Positions 52,037 to 61,004 of a stretch of 64,000 nucleotides of DNA are shown piece after piece. Where the stretch lies: contig JBGRQA010000016.1 in the NCBI GenBank assembly GCA_041725895.1, forward strand, positions 1 through 64,000, given 5' to 3'. Within the stretch, counting starts at the first letter, position 1. Every line of letters starts with the position of its first letter. This DNA comes from JBGRQA01 sp041725895 (GTDB lineage Bacteria > Bacteroidota > Bacteroidia > Bacteroidales > Marinifilaceae). A model generated the notes under the pieces. That model saw only the letters and a list, made by a program, of their open reading frames with translations, was not told the origin of the DNA and made no database searches. The translations under genes and the position numbers were made by a program.

Positions 52037-52561
52037 TTAAAGCATTTCCCATTCCTTCCTTAAGATAGACATTATAATCTTGTTATGAAATTTTCCATCC
52101 CGAAAACAAGCCTGACGGAGAATACCTTCTCCAGTAAATCCTGCTTTGGTATAGGCCTTCACACCACCTACATTTTCATCCGATACGGTCAGCATAATCC
52201 GATTCAATTTCAACTTATCGAATCCAAAATCAATGACTTTTCGTGTAACTTCGGTTCCGAATCCTTTCCCCCAGAATTTCTTATCACCTATGAAAATGAA
52301 ATATTCACCACTCCGGTTAACCGTGGAAATGCCACTGATTCCAGCATAACCTATGCATAGTCCACTTTCTTCGTCAACTATAGCCTTGTTCATATCTCTA
52401 CTTTCCAACACCGAATCAAACCACTTGTCTATATCCGATTTTGCATTAATTTTCTGAAAAGCAGTCAGGGAGTATTTAATTACTTCCTCATCGTTTAACC
52501 ATTCGTAAAAGTTGGGAAGATGCTCCCTGGTAAGTTCTGTCAGTCTTATCATTTCGTTCAT
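52037..52561 (-). CDS. GNAT-family N-acetyltransferase
   Basis: This 174-aa RimJ/RimL-like protein has IRLTELTREHLPNFYEWLNDEEVIKYSLT, LCIGYAGISGI, FIGDKKFWGKGFGTEVTRKVIDFGFDKL (acetyl-CoA loop) and NVGGVKAYTKAGFTGEG. Its amine substrate is unknown. The start may be the first Met or Met4 (MIRLTEL). It ends 35 bases upstream of the DDAH start, so the two may be co-transcribed. Confidence 0.88.
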   Translation of the reverse strand: MNEMIRLTELTREHLPNFYEWLNDEEVIKYSLTAFQKINAKSDIDKWFDSVLESRDMNKAIVDEESGLCIGYAGISGISTVNRSGEYFIFIGDKKFWGKGFGTEVTRKVIDFGFDKLKLNRIMLTVSDENVGGVKAYTKAGFTGEGILRQACFRDGKFHNKIIMSILRKEWEML

Positions 52562-52600
52562 AAAAAAGTTCCACTATTCGACAAACATAATAAAAAAATA

Positions 52601-52628
52601 CCCCCTGAAAATAAATTCAGGGGGTTTT
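52601..52628 (-). terminator. Intrinsic terminator of the carboxyltransferase operon
   Basis: CCCCCTGAA (52601-52609) and TTCAGGGGG (52616-52624) form a strong 9-bp stem; on the minus strand it is followed by a T-rich run (TATTTTTTTA). It lies 29 bases after the operon's last stop. Confidence 0.85.
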
Positions 52629-52652
52629 AAGAACTCAATTATTAAATAGTCA

Positions 52653-54557
52653 TTAGGCTTTTGGCTCAACTACTAAAAGCAAATCGCCTTTAGCAACAGA
52701 GTCGCCAGAATCACACTTAATCTCTTTTACAGTACCTTCCGCTTTAGCATCAAGATTATTCATCATCTTCATCGCTTCCAATACTACTAATGTATCTCCA
52801 ACTTTTACCTCGTCGCCTACTTTCACTTTGCACTCAACAATCATACCTGGGATTGGAGCAACAACGCTTCCGGTAGCATTTTCGTCAGCAGCAGCTTCCT
52901 TCTTCTTACGACCTTTGAATTGAGGTGTAGCAGGTCCGTTTGGATCGTTGATTTCAACAGTAAATGTTTCGCCATCAACAGTAACTTCCAACTCACGACC
53001 GTTACCTTTTCCTTTAGAAGTCAATTCTCCGGAAAGGGCTTTTCTCACTAATTCCTGCTCTTTCTCAACTTCTGCCATGGTCTTCGCTTTCACATCAGCA
53101 GGAATTTCTTCCATACCATACTTCCATTTCAAGAAGCGTTTTCCTGTTATAGGATAAAGTGCGCATAAAACTTCATCATCGATATCTTTGGCAAGATCAG
53201 CGAATTCGTTTTTAACACCTTCCATTTCCGGCTCAAGAATCGATCCTGGACGAGTTGTGATAGGCTCCTCACCTCTTGGGTAATCCTTAAGAGCTTTCTT
53301 CTGAACCTCAGGGTTGATTGGATGAGTAGTTTTACCATACAATCCGTAGCAAAGGTCTTTTACCTCTTTAGTAATTTGTGCATATTCTCCTTCGTAAGAA
53401 TCGAACAATACATTGTTTACTGTTTGTACACCAACAATCTGAGATGTAGGAGTAACCAATGGAATATTACCAAGATCTTTACGTACTTTAGGAAGCAAAC
53501 GATATACTTCTGGAAGCTTATCCAATGCATCCATAGCCTTCAACTGGTTTACAAGGTTAGAAAGCATTCCACCAGGAGTCTGGTGCAACAATACATTGAT
53601 ATCAGTTGTAGCATACTTAGGATTGTTATCCAAGTGCTTGTATTTAGGGATGTATTTCTCCATCTCTTCAGCAATTGCATTAATCTTGTTAATGTCCATT
53701 CCTGAATCACGGTTTGTACCCAATAGAGACATGATCAATGGCTCAACAGCTGCGTGAGAAGTACGGTAAGCGTAAGGCCCGATACAAGTATCTACGATAT
53801 CTACACCAGCCTCGATAGCTTTGAAGATAGCCAAATCACCCATACCCGAAGTAAAGTGAGTATGAAGGTTAATTGGTGTATCGGTGAATTTCTTAATTTC
53901 ACGTACCAGGTTATAGATATCGTAAGGAGCGATCAAACCTGCCATATCCTTGATACAAACAGAGTCTACACCAAATTCAAGCAAATCTTTCACTTTATTG
54001 ATGTAGTATTCCATGTTGTAAACTTCACCACCCAAACGAGGCTGATTCAAAGTATAACATACAACACCCTGCAAGTGCTTCTTGTTATCCTTAATAACTT
54101 TAGCTGCAGTTTCGAAGTTTCTGAAATCGTTCAAAGCATCGAAACAACGGAAGATATCCATACCATTATCGATAGAACGCTGAACGAAAGCTTTCACTAC
54201 ATCATCAGCATAGTTACGGTATCCTACCACGTTCTGCCCACGAAGAAGCATTGAAAATGGAGTTTTAGGCATGTGTTTCTTCAATACTCTTAGACGCTCC
54301 CAAGGATCTTCACCCAAGAAACGGTGCATTGTATCAAAAGTAGCACCACCCCAGGTCTCAACAGCATTATATCCTGCCTCATCGATCATTTCTGCAACTG
54401 GCAACATATCTTCTGTACGACCACGGGTAGCAAATAGGGACTGGTGTCCATCACGCAAACTTACGTCGTTAATTTTAATTGGATTTTCAGCTTTTGGACG
54501 ATCGCTGTCAAAATTTAGTTGGGTCATTTGTAAAACCCCGTGCTTATCGAATGTCAT
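52653..54557 (-). CDS. oadA: Biotin-dependent carboxyltransferase, 5S/OadA-like with C-terminal biotinyl domain
   Basis: This 634-aa protein has a TIM-barrel carboxyltransferase domain at residues 20-470 (INDVSLRDGHQSLFATR, MDIFRCFDALNDFRN, HTHFTSGMGDLAIFKAIEAG, GGMLSNLVNQL). A linker with Ala/Gly/Asp residues follows, then a biotinyl domain ending ALEAMKMMNNLDAKAEG, with the biotin-accepting Lys. The fold is that of oxaloacetate decarboxylase alpha and of the transcarboxylase 5S subunit. Close by are MmdA-like and a 62-aa protein. No OadB sodium-pump subunit is visible. An alternative start exists at ATG 54527. The reaction could be oxaloacetate decarboxylation or pyruvate-dependent transcarboxylation. 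Confidence 0.88.
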   Translation of the reverse strand: MTFDKHGVLQMTQLNFDSDRPKAENPIKINDVSLRDGHQSLFATRGRTEDMLPVAEMIDEAGYNAVETWGGATFDTMHRFLGEDPWERLRVLKKHMPKTPFSMLLRGQNVVGYRNYADDVVKAFVQRSIDNGMDIFRCFDALNDFRNFETAAKVIKDNKKHLQGVVCYTLNQPRLGGEVYNMEYYINKVKDLLEFGVDSVCIKDMAGLIAPYDIYNLVREIKKFTDTPINLHTHFTSGMGDLAIFKAIEAGVDIVDTCIGPYAYRTSHAAVEPLIMSLLGTNRDSGMDINKINAIAEEMEKYIPKYKHLDNNPKYATTDINVLLHQTPGGMLSNLVNQLKAMDALDKLPEVYRLLPKVRKDLGNIPLVTPTSQIVGVQTVNNVLFDSYEGEYAQITKEVKDLCYGLYGKTTHPINPEVQKKALKDYPRGEEPITTRPGSILEPEMEGVKNEFADLAKDIDDEVLCALYPITGKRFLKWKYGMEEIPADVKAKTMAEVEKEQELVRKALSGELTSKGKGNGRELEVTVDGETFTVEINDPNGPATPQFKGRKKKEAAADENATGSVVAPIPGMIVECKVKVGDEVKVGDTLVVLEAMKMMNNLDAKAEGTVKEIKCDSGDSVAKGDLLLVVEPKA

Positions 54558-54611
54558 CTTTTTTATCTTTTTTGTTGATTAATACTTTTCCTAATAATCC
54601 GGAAAATAGAA

Positions 54612-54800
54612 TTATGCACTTCTTAGACTTCTACCGCGAAGCTGTACAATCTTACGTTTAGCCATCATCATTTTGACGCCGGTACGTGCCCAAGAACCAT
54701 TTTTTGATTCTTCAACTTTTAATGCTTCAGCTTTTTCTTCCTCGATGTAGTATGCAACTGCAACTGAAATTGCTTTTTTAATCTTTTCTTCTCGTGTCAT
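54612..54800 (-). CDS. Small conserved protein in the carboxyltransferase operon
   Basis: This 62-aa protein has KIKKAISVAVAYYIEEEKAEALKVEES, then WARTGVKMMMAKRKIVQLR. It has no transmembrane helix, which excludes the OadG type. Its position between the 12S- and 5S-like subunits, with spacings of 39 and 54 bases, and its conserved-looking pattern suggest a small accessory or assembly subunit of the carboxyltransferase complex, perhaps comparable in role to the small delta/epsilon subunits of methylmalonyl-CoA decarboxylase. This is an inference. Confidence 0.75.
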   Translation of the reverse strand: MTREEKIKKAISVAVAYYIEEEKAEALKVEESKNGSWARTGVKMMMAKRKIVQLRGRSLRSA

Positions 54801-54839
54801 AATTATTGGTATTAATAATTAATTTCTTAAAAGTCTTTC

Positions 54840-56396
54840 TTACAATGGAATATTTCCGTGTTTCTTAGCTGGCAATACTTCTGCTTTTGTTTTCATTGCA
54901 TTCAATGCATCAATCAAACGAGCACGAGTTTCGCTAGGAAGAATTACGTCATCAATATATCCACGCTGAGCTGCCAAATAAGGAACGTTAAATGCATCTT
55001 CGTACTCCTTAATCTTCTCATCAGTTTTGGCTTGCTTATCTTCAGCAGCAGCAATCTCTTTCTTGTAAGATGAGATTACCTCTACAGCACCCTTAGCACC
55101 CATTACTGCAATTTCAGCAGTTGGCCAAGCAAATACCATATCAGCTCCTAATGGTTTAGAACACATTGCCAGGTAAGCTCCACCGTAATCCTTACGTGTA
55201 ACAACAGTAAACTTAGGCACAGTAGCCTCAGCATAACTCCAGAGTAGTTTTGCACCGTGACGGATGATACCACCCAGCTCTTGCTGTACTCCAGGAAGGT
55301 ATCCAGGAACGTCAACAAATGTTACCATTGGAATATTGAAAGCATCACAAGTACGAACGAAGCGAGAAATCTTATCAGAAGCATCGATATCCAAACATCC
55401 TGCCTGAATTAATGGCTGATTTGCGATGATACCTACTGATTGGTTATCCAAACGACCAAACCCGATGATTGCATTCTCTGCATAGTGCTCGTGCACTTCG
55501 TAGAATTCACCCTGGTCAAGCACTGATTCAATAACAGCCTTCATATCGTAAGGTGTTTTTGCATCATCAGGAATCATAGTATCCAATTCTTCACAAACAC
55601 GCTGAGGATCGTCACCCATTGCCAATTGTGGAGTTTCCTCCAGGTTGTTATTTGGCAAGTAACTCAACAAATCGCGAATTGCTTCAATTGTCTCTTCATC
55701 AGTATCGCAAGCGAAGTGAGCGTTACCACTCTTAGCGTTGTGAGCCATAGCTCCACCCAACTCTTCGAAAGTAGTCTCTTCACCTGTAACTGTCTTAATT
55801 ACATAAGGAGATGTAATAAACATGTGACTCTGCTTTTTAACCATGTAAACAAAGTCGGTCATAGCAGGAGAATATACTGCACCACCGGCACAAGGACCCA
55901 TAATAGCAGAAATCTGTGGAACCACACCTGATGCTCTTGAGTTACGCATAAAAATTTCGCCGTAACCTTTCAATGCATCAACACCTTCTTCTACACGCGC
56001 TCCACCTGAATCATTAAGTCCTACGACAGGAGCTCCGGCGCTAACTGCCAAATCCATTACTTTACAGATTTTTGCAGCGTGCATTTCTCCTAAAGATCCA
56101 CCTCTAGAAGTAAAATCCTGAGAGTAAGCGAATACTGTTCGTCCATTAACCAAACCATGACCGATAATAACTCCATCAGCAGGAATCTCAGTGCTTTCGA
56201 AGCCAAAGTTTGTACAACGGTGTTCCACAAACATATCCAATTCTCTAAAACTTCCTTCATCAAAAAGCAAGTCTATTCTCTCACGAGCAGAAAGCTTACC
56301 TTTATCGTGTTGCTTGGCAACCCGAGCTTCCCCGCCCATCATTTTAACTTCTTCTCTTTTCTTCTTTAAGAGATCTAACTTTTCAGATACCTTCAT
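54840..56396 (-). CDS. mmdA: Acyl-CoA carboxylase/transcarboxylase beta-type subunit (MmdA/12S-like)
   Basis: This 518-aa crotonase-fold carboxyltransferase has KGKLSARERIDLLFDEGSF at the start, the oxyanion-hole Gly pairs MGPCAGGAVYSPAMTDF and GAYLAMCSKPLGADMVFAWP, and VDVPGYLPGVQQELGGIIRHGAKLLWSYAEATVPK. It matches methylmalonyl-CoA decarboxylase alpha, propionyl-CoA carboxylase beta and the 12S transcarboxylase subunit. With the 5S-like gene it forms the two halves of an ATP-independent transcarboxylase between methylmalonyl-CoA and pyruvate, or part of a decarboxylase. It is the first gene of the operon; the promoter should lie in the 1-kb region upstream. Confidence 0.9.
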   Translation of the reverse strand: MKVSEKLDLLKKKREEVKMMGGEARVAKQHDKGKLSARERIDLLFDEGSFRELDMFVEHRCTNFGFESTEIPADGVIIGHGLVNGRTVFAYSQDFTSRGGSLGEMHAAKICKVMDLAVSAGAPVVGLNDSGGARVEEGVDALKGYGEIFMRNSRASGVVPQISAIMGPCAGGAVYSPAMTDFVYMVKKQSHMFITSPYVIKTVTGEETTFEELGGAMAHNAKSGNAHFACDTDEETIEAIRDLLSYLPNNNLEETPQLAMGDDPQRVCEELDTMIPDDAKTPYDMKAVIESVLDQGEFYEVHEHYAENAIIGFGRLDNQSVGIIANQPLIQAGCLDIDASDKISRFVRTCDAFNIPMVTFVDVPGYLPGVQQELGGIIRHGAKLLWSYAEATVPKFTVVTRKDYGGAYLAMCSKPLGADMVFAWPTAEIAVMGAKGAVEVISSYKKEIAAAEDKQAKTDEKIKEYEDAFNVPYLAAQRGYIDDVILPSETRARLIDALNAMKTKAEVLPAKKHGNIPL

Positions 56397-57429
56397 CTTT
56401 AAATATTATTTTCAAGTAATTTTCTAAGACAAACTCAAGGAATTTCCAATTTATCTCAATTGAATTCTATCTTAAACCTTGCATGCCGAATTGTGCAGTT
56501 TAAAACTCTTACATCAATTCAAAGAAACCTATATTTAGATTCTGATACGGTTTAAAGAATTATTTCCTTATTCGATGACGAATATAAATACTTTAATTGT
56601 AGATAAGAAACTGTTTTAAAACAGTACTTCCCATACGTAAACGTTTGAATATCAACTCACGCTCCCAACCACACCACTCGCATTGCTTTGTACTCCAAGC
56701 AATTAAGCTATAGTGGATAACACTTGTCAAATTAGATCAAAATTTTTCAAGAAATACTATATAACATGTAGCATATGGGTGAAAATACCCATTGTGGAAA
56801 CTTTTCAATATCCTATTCCATGAAGGAAAGAATACATATCAACAACTCTTCATCCTATGTTTAATTTAAACAACAAGCAACAATCGCCAAACGACCTGTT
56901 AATCGGTGTATTTATTCATTATCGTCAAAATATTGATGATTAATTTATGATACATATATAAATCTTTTCAGTATGTCCATTAGCTTAAAAGGATGAAGCG
57001 AAAAATTTAGCAGCTTGATTAAAAGATCACTGGTTATGCCTAGCGAAAAACCAAGATTTATAGTGCAGAGAGTAGGTTTGTAGGATTCCTTACAACGCAT
57101 TACATATATAAGGATTTTTTTCTTTATTTAAACGTTTTTCCCTGGGGGAAGTGCAACAAGCTCAACGATTGACCCATCTGCTGAAATGTCTACAGAATAT
57201 AAAACAAAAAGGAATGAGTGTAGAATTTCTGATCTCCTATTTACTTTGTCGCCTTTTCTGGCAACAATCCAATGTGAATCAATTTAAGCACAGTTCCGGG
57301 GGTTAGCAGATCGCTGCAGGAAAGTACTCCTTCAATGCCATTATTAACAATCTCTTGCCAGTCTTAAATTGAAAGAGGGTAAAATTTAATATTGGATTGC
57401 CAGCCAATCCCGAGGGACTATTTTACGAA
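56397..57429. other. 1-kb intergenic region
   Basis: No certain gene. The plus frame 57112-57306 is open for 65 codons without a start (FSLGEVQQAQRLTHLL, GMSVEFLISYLLCRLF) and could be a remnant. The rest is AT-rich with no clear promoter consensus. It holds the promoter of the carboxyltransferase operon (minus strand). Confidence 0.35.
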
Positions 57430-60372
57430 CTAATCCTGTTCTCTGGGATCGGATTTGATCGGCAACTTAGCCAACTTCTGAACTGTAATACTGGGATAAC
57501 CAAACTCCTGTGTTACCTCGCCCAGGATCAGATATACCCCATGCCCCCGGAAGGGATACTCCTTCAGAGTATTTGGAAAATGCACCGTATCAAAAAACTC
57601 CCCCTTCTGATCCAGAAAGGTCCCAAAATGCATCAACTCCTTACGAACCGTTTTCACATACTTTATGCACACCAACACCCCAACCAACTTTATGGTTTTG
57701 CCAACATTATCCAAAAGTGTGGAAGCTGTTACCTGTCCACGAAAAGAGGTTTGCAGAAGATCCATATAGGAGATCGATACTGGAAAGCCCAGCAGCTCCA
57801 TTTCATCATAAGCATCCTCCAATGGATTGGATTCCAAAGTTGGCAGTACAAAATCCCTACGGGGTTGAGCAAACAACTCAGTCTGAGTTTTCTCCTCTTT
57901 CCTGTCACTAAAATGCATGTGTGCCTCCCACATCAGGTCGGCTTTGGGTTTGCCTGTAAACCGGAAGGCTCCGATACGAATAAGCAATAGCAGCTGCTCC
58001 CGCTTAATTGGAACCCTGTGAATAAAATCTTCCAAATTTTTATAAACACCATTGCCAGCCCTTTCCTCTACCAAAGCTCTCGACATTTTCCGTTCAAAAT
58101 TAGCAAGTAGCACAAACCCAAGGTAAACATCCTTTCCCTTGATACAGACCAAATGCTCACTATGATTGACACAGGGCAAAAGGATATTGGCCCCCCAACG
58201 TTTGGCCTCGTTCACATAAACCCAGGAACGGTAAAAACCTCCAAAATTATTGATTACCGCCACCATAAACTCCAGGGGGAAATGTGCCTTAAGATACAAG
58301 CTCTGATAACTCTCAACGGCGTAGGAAGCAGAGTGCGCTTTGGAAAATGAGTAGCCGGCAAAGGATTCGATCTGTCGCCATACCTCCTTCGCTAACTCAT
58401 CGGAGTAGCCCCTTTCTTTACAATTGGAAAAGAACTTGTCAATGATTTTCTGGAATTCCTTTCGTGAACGATACTTCCCACTCATGGCACGGCGAAGCAC
58501 ATCGGCATCGGCCAGGTCGAGACCAGCAAAATGATGGCATACTTTCAGTACATCCTCCTGGTAAACCATTACCCCGTAAGTTTCTTCCAACTGCTCCTTC
58601 ATCACCGGATGCAGGTATTTGAATTTACCCGGATTGTGAAAACGATGAATGTACTCCCTCATCATACCCGAACGGGCCACTCCGGGACGGATAATAGAGC
58701 TGGCTGCCACCAGGCTAAGGTAGTTATCGCACCGCAACTTTTTAAGCAAACCACGCATTGCGGGGCTCTCAATATAAAAACACCCGATGGTTTCACCCGA
58801 TTTCAATTGTTGCTTCACCTTCGGATTCACCTTAAATTCATCCACCTTGTGAATATCCACATCCACACCACAATTCTCCCTGACTATTTCAACACAATCT
58901 TGAATATGGCCCAAACCGCGTTGCGAAAGAATATCAATTTTTTCGAAACCAATTTCCTCCGCCGCATACATATCCCACTGGGTAGTTGGGAACCCCTTGG
59001 GTGGCATATCCAGTGCCGTATATGAGGTTATGGATTCTTCCGATACCAGAATTCCCCCGGCATGAATACTACGTAGATTGGGAAAATCCGTCATCATTCG
59101 GCCGATTCGAAGAATTCTTCGACACACCTCATTTTGGTTCATGGAATTTTCAGGATCCTTTATCAGCAAATCGATCTCCTGCTTGGGCAACCCATGAACT
59201 TTCCCCAATTCCCTAAGGATAGATTTCCCCTTAAAAGTGGACATCGTTCCCAGAAAAGCAGTATGCTCCTGGCCATATCTCTTGAAAATGTAATCCTGCA
59301 CCTCTTCCCTTTCCTTCCATGAAAAATCAATATCAAAATCGGGGGGACTGCTCCGCTTCGGATTAATAAACCGTTCGAAGTACAAATCCAATTCAATGGG
59401 ATCCACATCCGTAATCTTCAGGCAATAGGCAACCACTGAATTGGCTCCGCTTCCCCGGCCTACATGATAGAATCCACGACTCATGGAATAGCGAATAATA
59501 TCCCAGGTGATAAGGAAATAGGCCGAAAAACCCAGCTCGTGGATAATTTTTAACTCGTGCCGTACACGATTCAGAGCATCTGCATAATCTCCGTAACGGT
59601 AATGCCAACCCTCCAGAGCCAACTTCTCCAGCAACAGGCGATCATCCTCCTTACATCCTGTAAAAGTCTGTTTGTTCTTTACTTTCTTAAATTCAAAATT
59701 AATATGACACTTGTCCAGCAACTGGCAAGTATTCTTCCCTATATTTGAAAAACCAGCAAAAACCTTCTGCAATTCCCCAAAAGGAATCATTTGCTCGGAA
59801 GAAGCACCAACCTGTTCCGGGGGCAATAGATCCAGAAGACAATTGTTATCGATGGCCCTTAAGTTCCGATGTAACTCATATTCTTCCGCAGAAGCAAAAC
59901 TTACCGGTTGATGTACCACCAATTTGTCCATACAATGGGGTGGCACTACAAATTGAATTCGATTAAGTTGTTGCACCCCCACCCCCATAAATTCGTGTGC
60001 CCTAAGTGTGTCAAATTCTACAGCTTTCCAGGGATACACAACAAAGCAGTTCCGAAATTCAGGAGCACGATCCGGTAGCTCCTTCTTATGTATCAAATGA
60101 TCACTCAAAAATTCATTCAATTCGCGAAAGCCATCATTGTTTCGAGCAATTCCCACATACAACTGCCTATTTTGATTGCGAAAATCAATCCCCCCCACCG
60201 GTTCAATCCCTTCCTCTTTGCAGTATTTAACGAAATCTATCATTCCCGTGGAATTGTTAATATCCGTCAAAACTAGCTTCCTGACTCCATTTCTACGGGC
60301 CAGTTTCACCAATCGCTCAACAGAAAGAGTGCCATAACGCAAGCTATAATATGAATGACAATTCAGATACAT
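57430..60372 (-). CDS. dnaE: Second DNA polymerase III alpha subunit (DnaE-like, error-prone type)
   Basis: This is a 980-aa C-family polymerase, starting at ATG 60372 (MYLNCHSYYSLRYGTLS); the ATG at 60402 adds ten residues. Domains in order are: a PHP region, about 1-200; palm with GRGSGANSVVAYCL and the catalytic Asp pair in SPPDFDIDFSW; a third acidic residue in GFEKIDILSQRGL; fingers (CFYIESPAMRGLLKKL, GVMVYQEDVLKV, ADVLRRAMSGK); and a C-terminal OB-like region. The PHP motif lacks the usual first His (NCHS) and LTDHN is LTDIN, so metal binding is probably lost. It is shorter than replicative DnaE. It may work in translesion synthesis. No ImuB/DinB gene is adjacent. Confidence 0.9.
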   Translation of the reverse strand: MYLNCHSYYSLRYGTLSVERLVKLARRNGVRKLVLTDINNSTGMIDFVKYCKEEGIEPVGGIDFRNQNRQLYVGIARNNDGFRELNEFLSDHLIHKKELPDRAPEFRNCFVVYPWKAVEFDTLRAHEFMGVGVQQLNRIQFVVPPHCMDKLVVHQPVSFASAEEYELHRNLRAIDNNCLLDLLPPEQVGASSEQMIPFGELQKVFAGFSNIGKNTCQLLDKCHINFEFKKVKNKQTFTGCKEDDRLLLEKLALEGWHYRYGDYADALNRVRHELKIIHELGFSAYFLITWDIIRYSMSRGFYHVGRGSGANSVVAYCLKITDVDPIELDLYFERFINPKRSSPPDFDIDFSWKEREEVQDYIFKRYGQEHTAFLGTMSTFKGKSILRELGKVHGLPKQEIDLLIKDPENSMNQNEVCRRILRIGRMMTDFPNLRSIHAGGILVSEESITSYTALDMPPKGFPTTQWDMYAAEEIGFEKIDILSQRGLGHIQDCVEIVRENCGVDVDIHKVDEFKVNPKVKQQLKSGETIGCFYIESPAMRGLLKKLRCDNYLSLVAASSIIRPGVARSGMMREYIHRFHNPGKFKYLHPVMKEQLEETYGVMVYQEDVLKVCHHFAGLDLADADVLRRAMSGKYRSRKEFQKIIDKFFSNCKERGYSDELAKEVWRQIESFAGYSFSKAHSASYAVESYQSLYLKAHFPLEFMVAVINNFGGFYRSWVYVNEAKRWGANILLPCVNHSEHLVCIKGKDVYLGFVLLANFERKMSRALVEERAGNGVYKNLEDFIHRVPIKREQLLLLIRIGAFRFTGKPKADLMWEAHMHFSDRKEEKTQTELFAQPRRDFVLPTLESNPLEDAYDEMELLGFPVSISYMDLLQTSFRGQVTASTLLDNVGKTIKLVGVLVCIKYVKTVRKELMHFGTFLDQKGEFFDTVHFPNTLKEYPFRGHGVYLILGEVTQEFGYPSITVQKLAKLPIKSDPREQD

Positions 60373-60765
60373 AGAAGGAATTCTAAAATCATACAAAACC
60401 ATGACTCGAAGAATAAATCATTATTCCGAATCAGGTATAAAAGAAAGAATCAGATTTAAATTAATTTCCTAATCCTCTCCATTCATTCCTTAACAATACT
60501 ACCAATTTATCCTTTTCCGGAATGATCTCCAAAAATCATATAATTAAGCAATAATTCCTAATGAATAAAATCCTAAAAACACAATTCTTCTGACTGATAC
60601 AACACCTTCCCTCCCTGTACAAACAGAGTTGGATATAGAATCTTTATCATTCTTTCTCTGTTTCTATACCGGCAATCAACACTCAATAAAAGGTTAAATA
60701 TCTTACATGAGCATACAAAAATTAATGATTAACGGAAAAAAAGCACACTTTTTTTTGGAGGCAAT

Positions 60766-60840
60766 ATGATGAATTTCATAAATTTAATTATCGGGATGGA
60801 AGAAAATCTTCTTTTCCCGATTTGTTTTCTATTCCTCTGA
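60766..60840 (+). CDS. Possible 24-aa leader peptide with Shine-Dalgarno sequence
   Basis: GGAGG (60757-60761) precedes ATGATG (60766), giving MMNFINLIIGMEENLL then FPICFLFL and TGA 60838-60840. The last half of this frame overlaps a hairpin (60790-60821) with a T-rich tail. A canonical SD is unusual in Bacteroidota. The peptide may be a leader for regulation of the downstream dipeptidase, or the frame may be chance in a non-coding transcript. Confidence 0.3.
   Translation: MMNFINLIIGMEENLLFPICFLFL
60790..60830 (+). terminator. Terminator-like hairpin inside the leader frame
   Basis: ATCGGGA (60790-60796) pairs with TCCCGAT (60815-60821), with inner AAGA/TCTT pairing, followed by TTGTTTTCT. 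It lies about 175 bases upstream of the dipeptidase start and could act as an attenuator or terminate an upstream transcript. Confidence 0.5.
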
Positions 60841-61004
60841 TTACTGGCAATATCAATTCCCATTGATTTGATTTCCCGGTATGAATCCGAGACTAAAGTC
60901 CGGCTCCTTCAATTCATTAACAAAAAGAATTTTACAGGGCTATTCATTGCTCTCTTTCAAGCAATAAAAATGAGTCCTGGATTTTTCATTAAACCCAAAA
61001 TTAG

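Larger units (their letters stand above)
60403..61004. other. Region upstream of the C69 dipeptidase with a leader-like element
   Basis: About 600 bases. Apart from the small frame at 60766-60840 and its hairpin, no gene is seen. It separates the divergent DnaE and dipeptidase genes and must contain both promoters. Confidence 0.4.

Noticed and set aside
53754..54254. Plus-strand 166-aa frame opposite the carboxyltransferase gene
   Set aside because: Antisense to highly conserved OadA/5S sequence; shadow frame.
52653..56396. Classical sodium-translocating oxaloacetate decarboxylase operon
   Set aside because: No OadB (multi-pass membrane) or membrane-anchored OadG is found; the small gene product has no transmembrane helix and an MmdA-like subunit is present instead.
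57397..57990. Plus-strand 197-aa frame overlapping the 3' end of dnaE
   Set aside because: It is antisense to conserved DnaE sequence and shows no domain; typical shadow frame.
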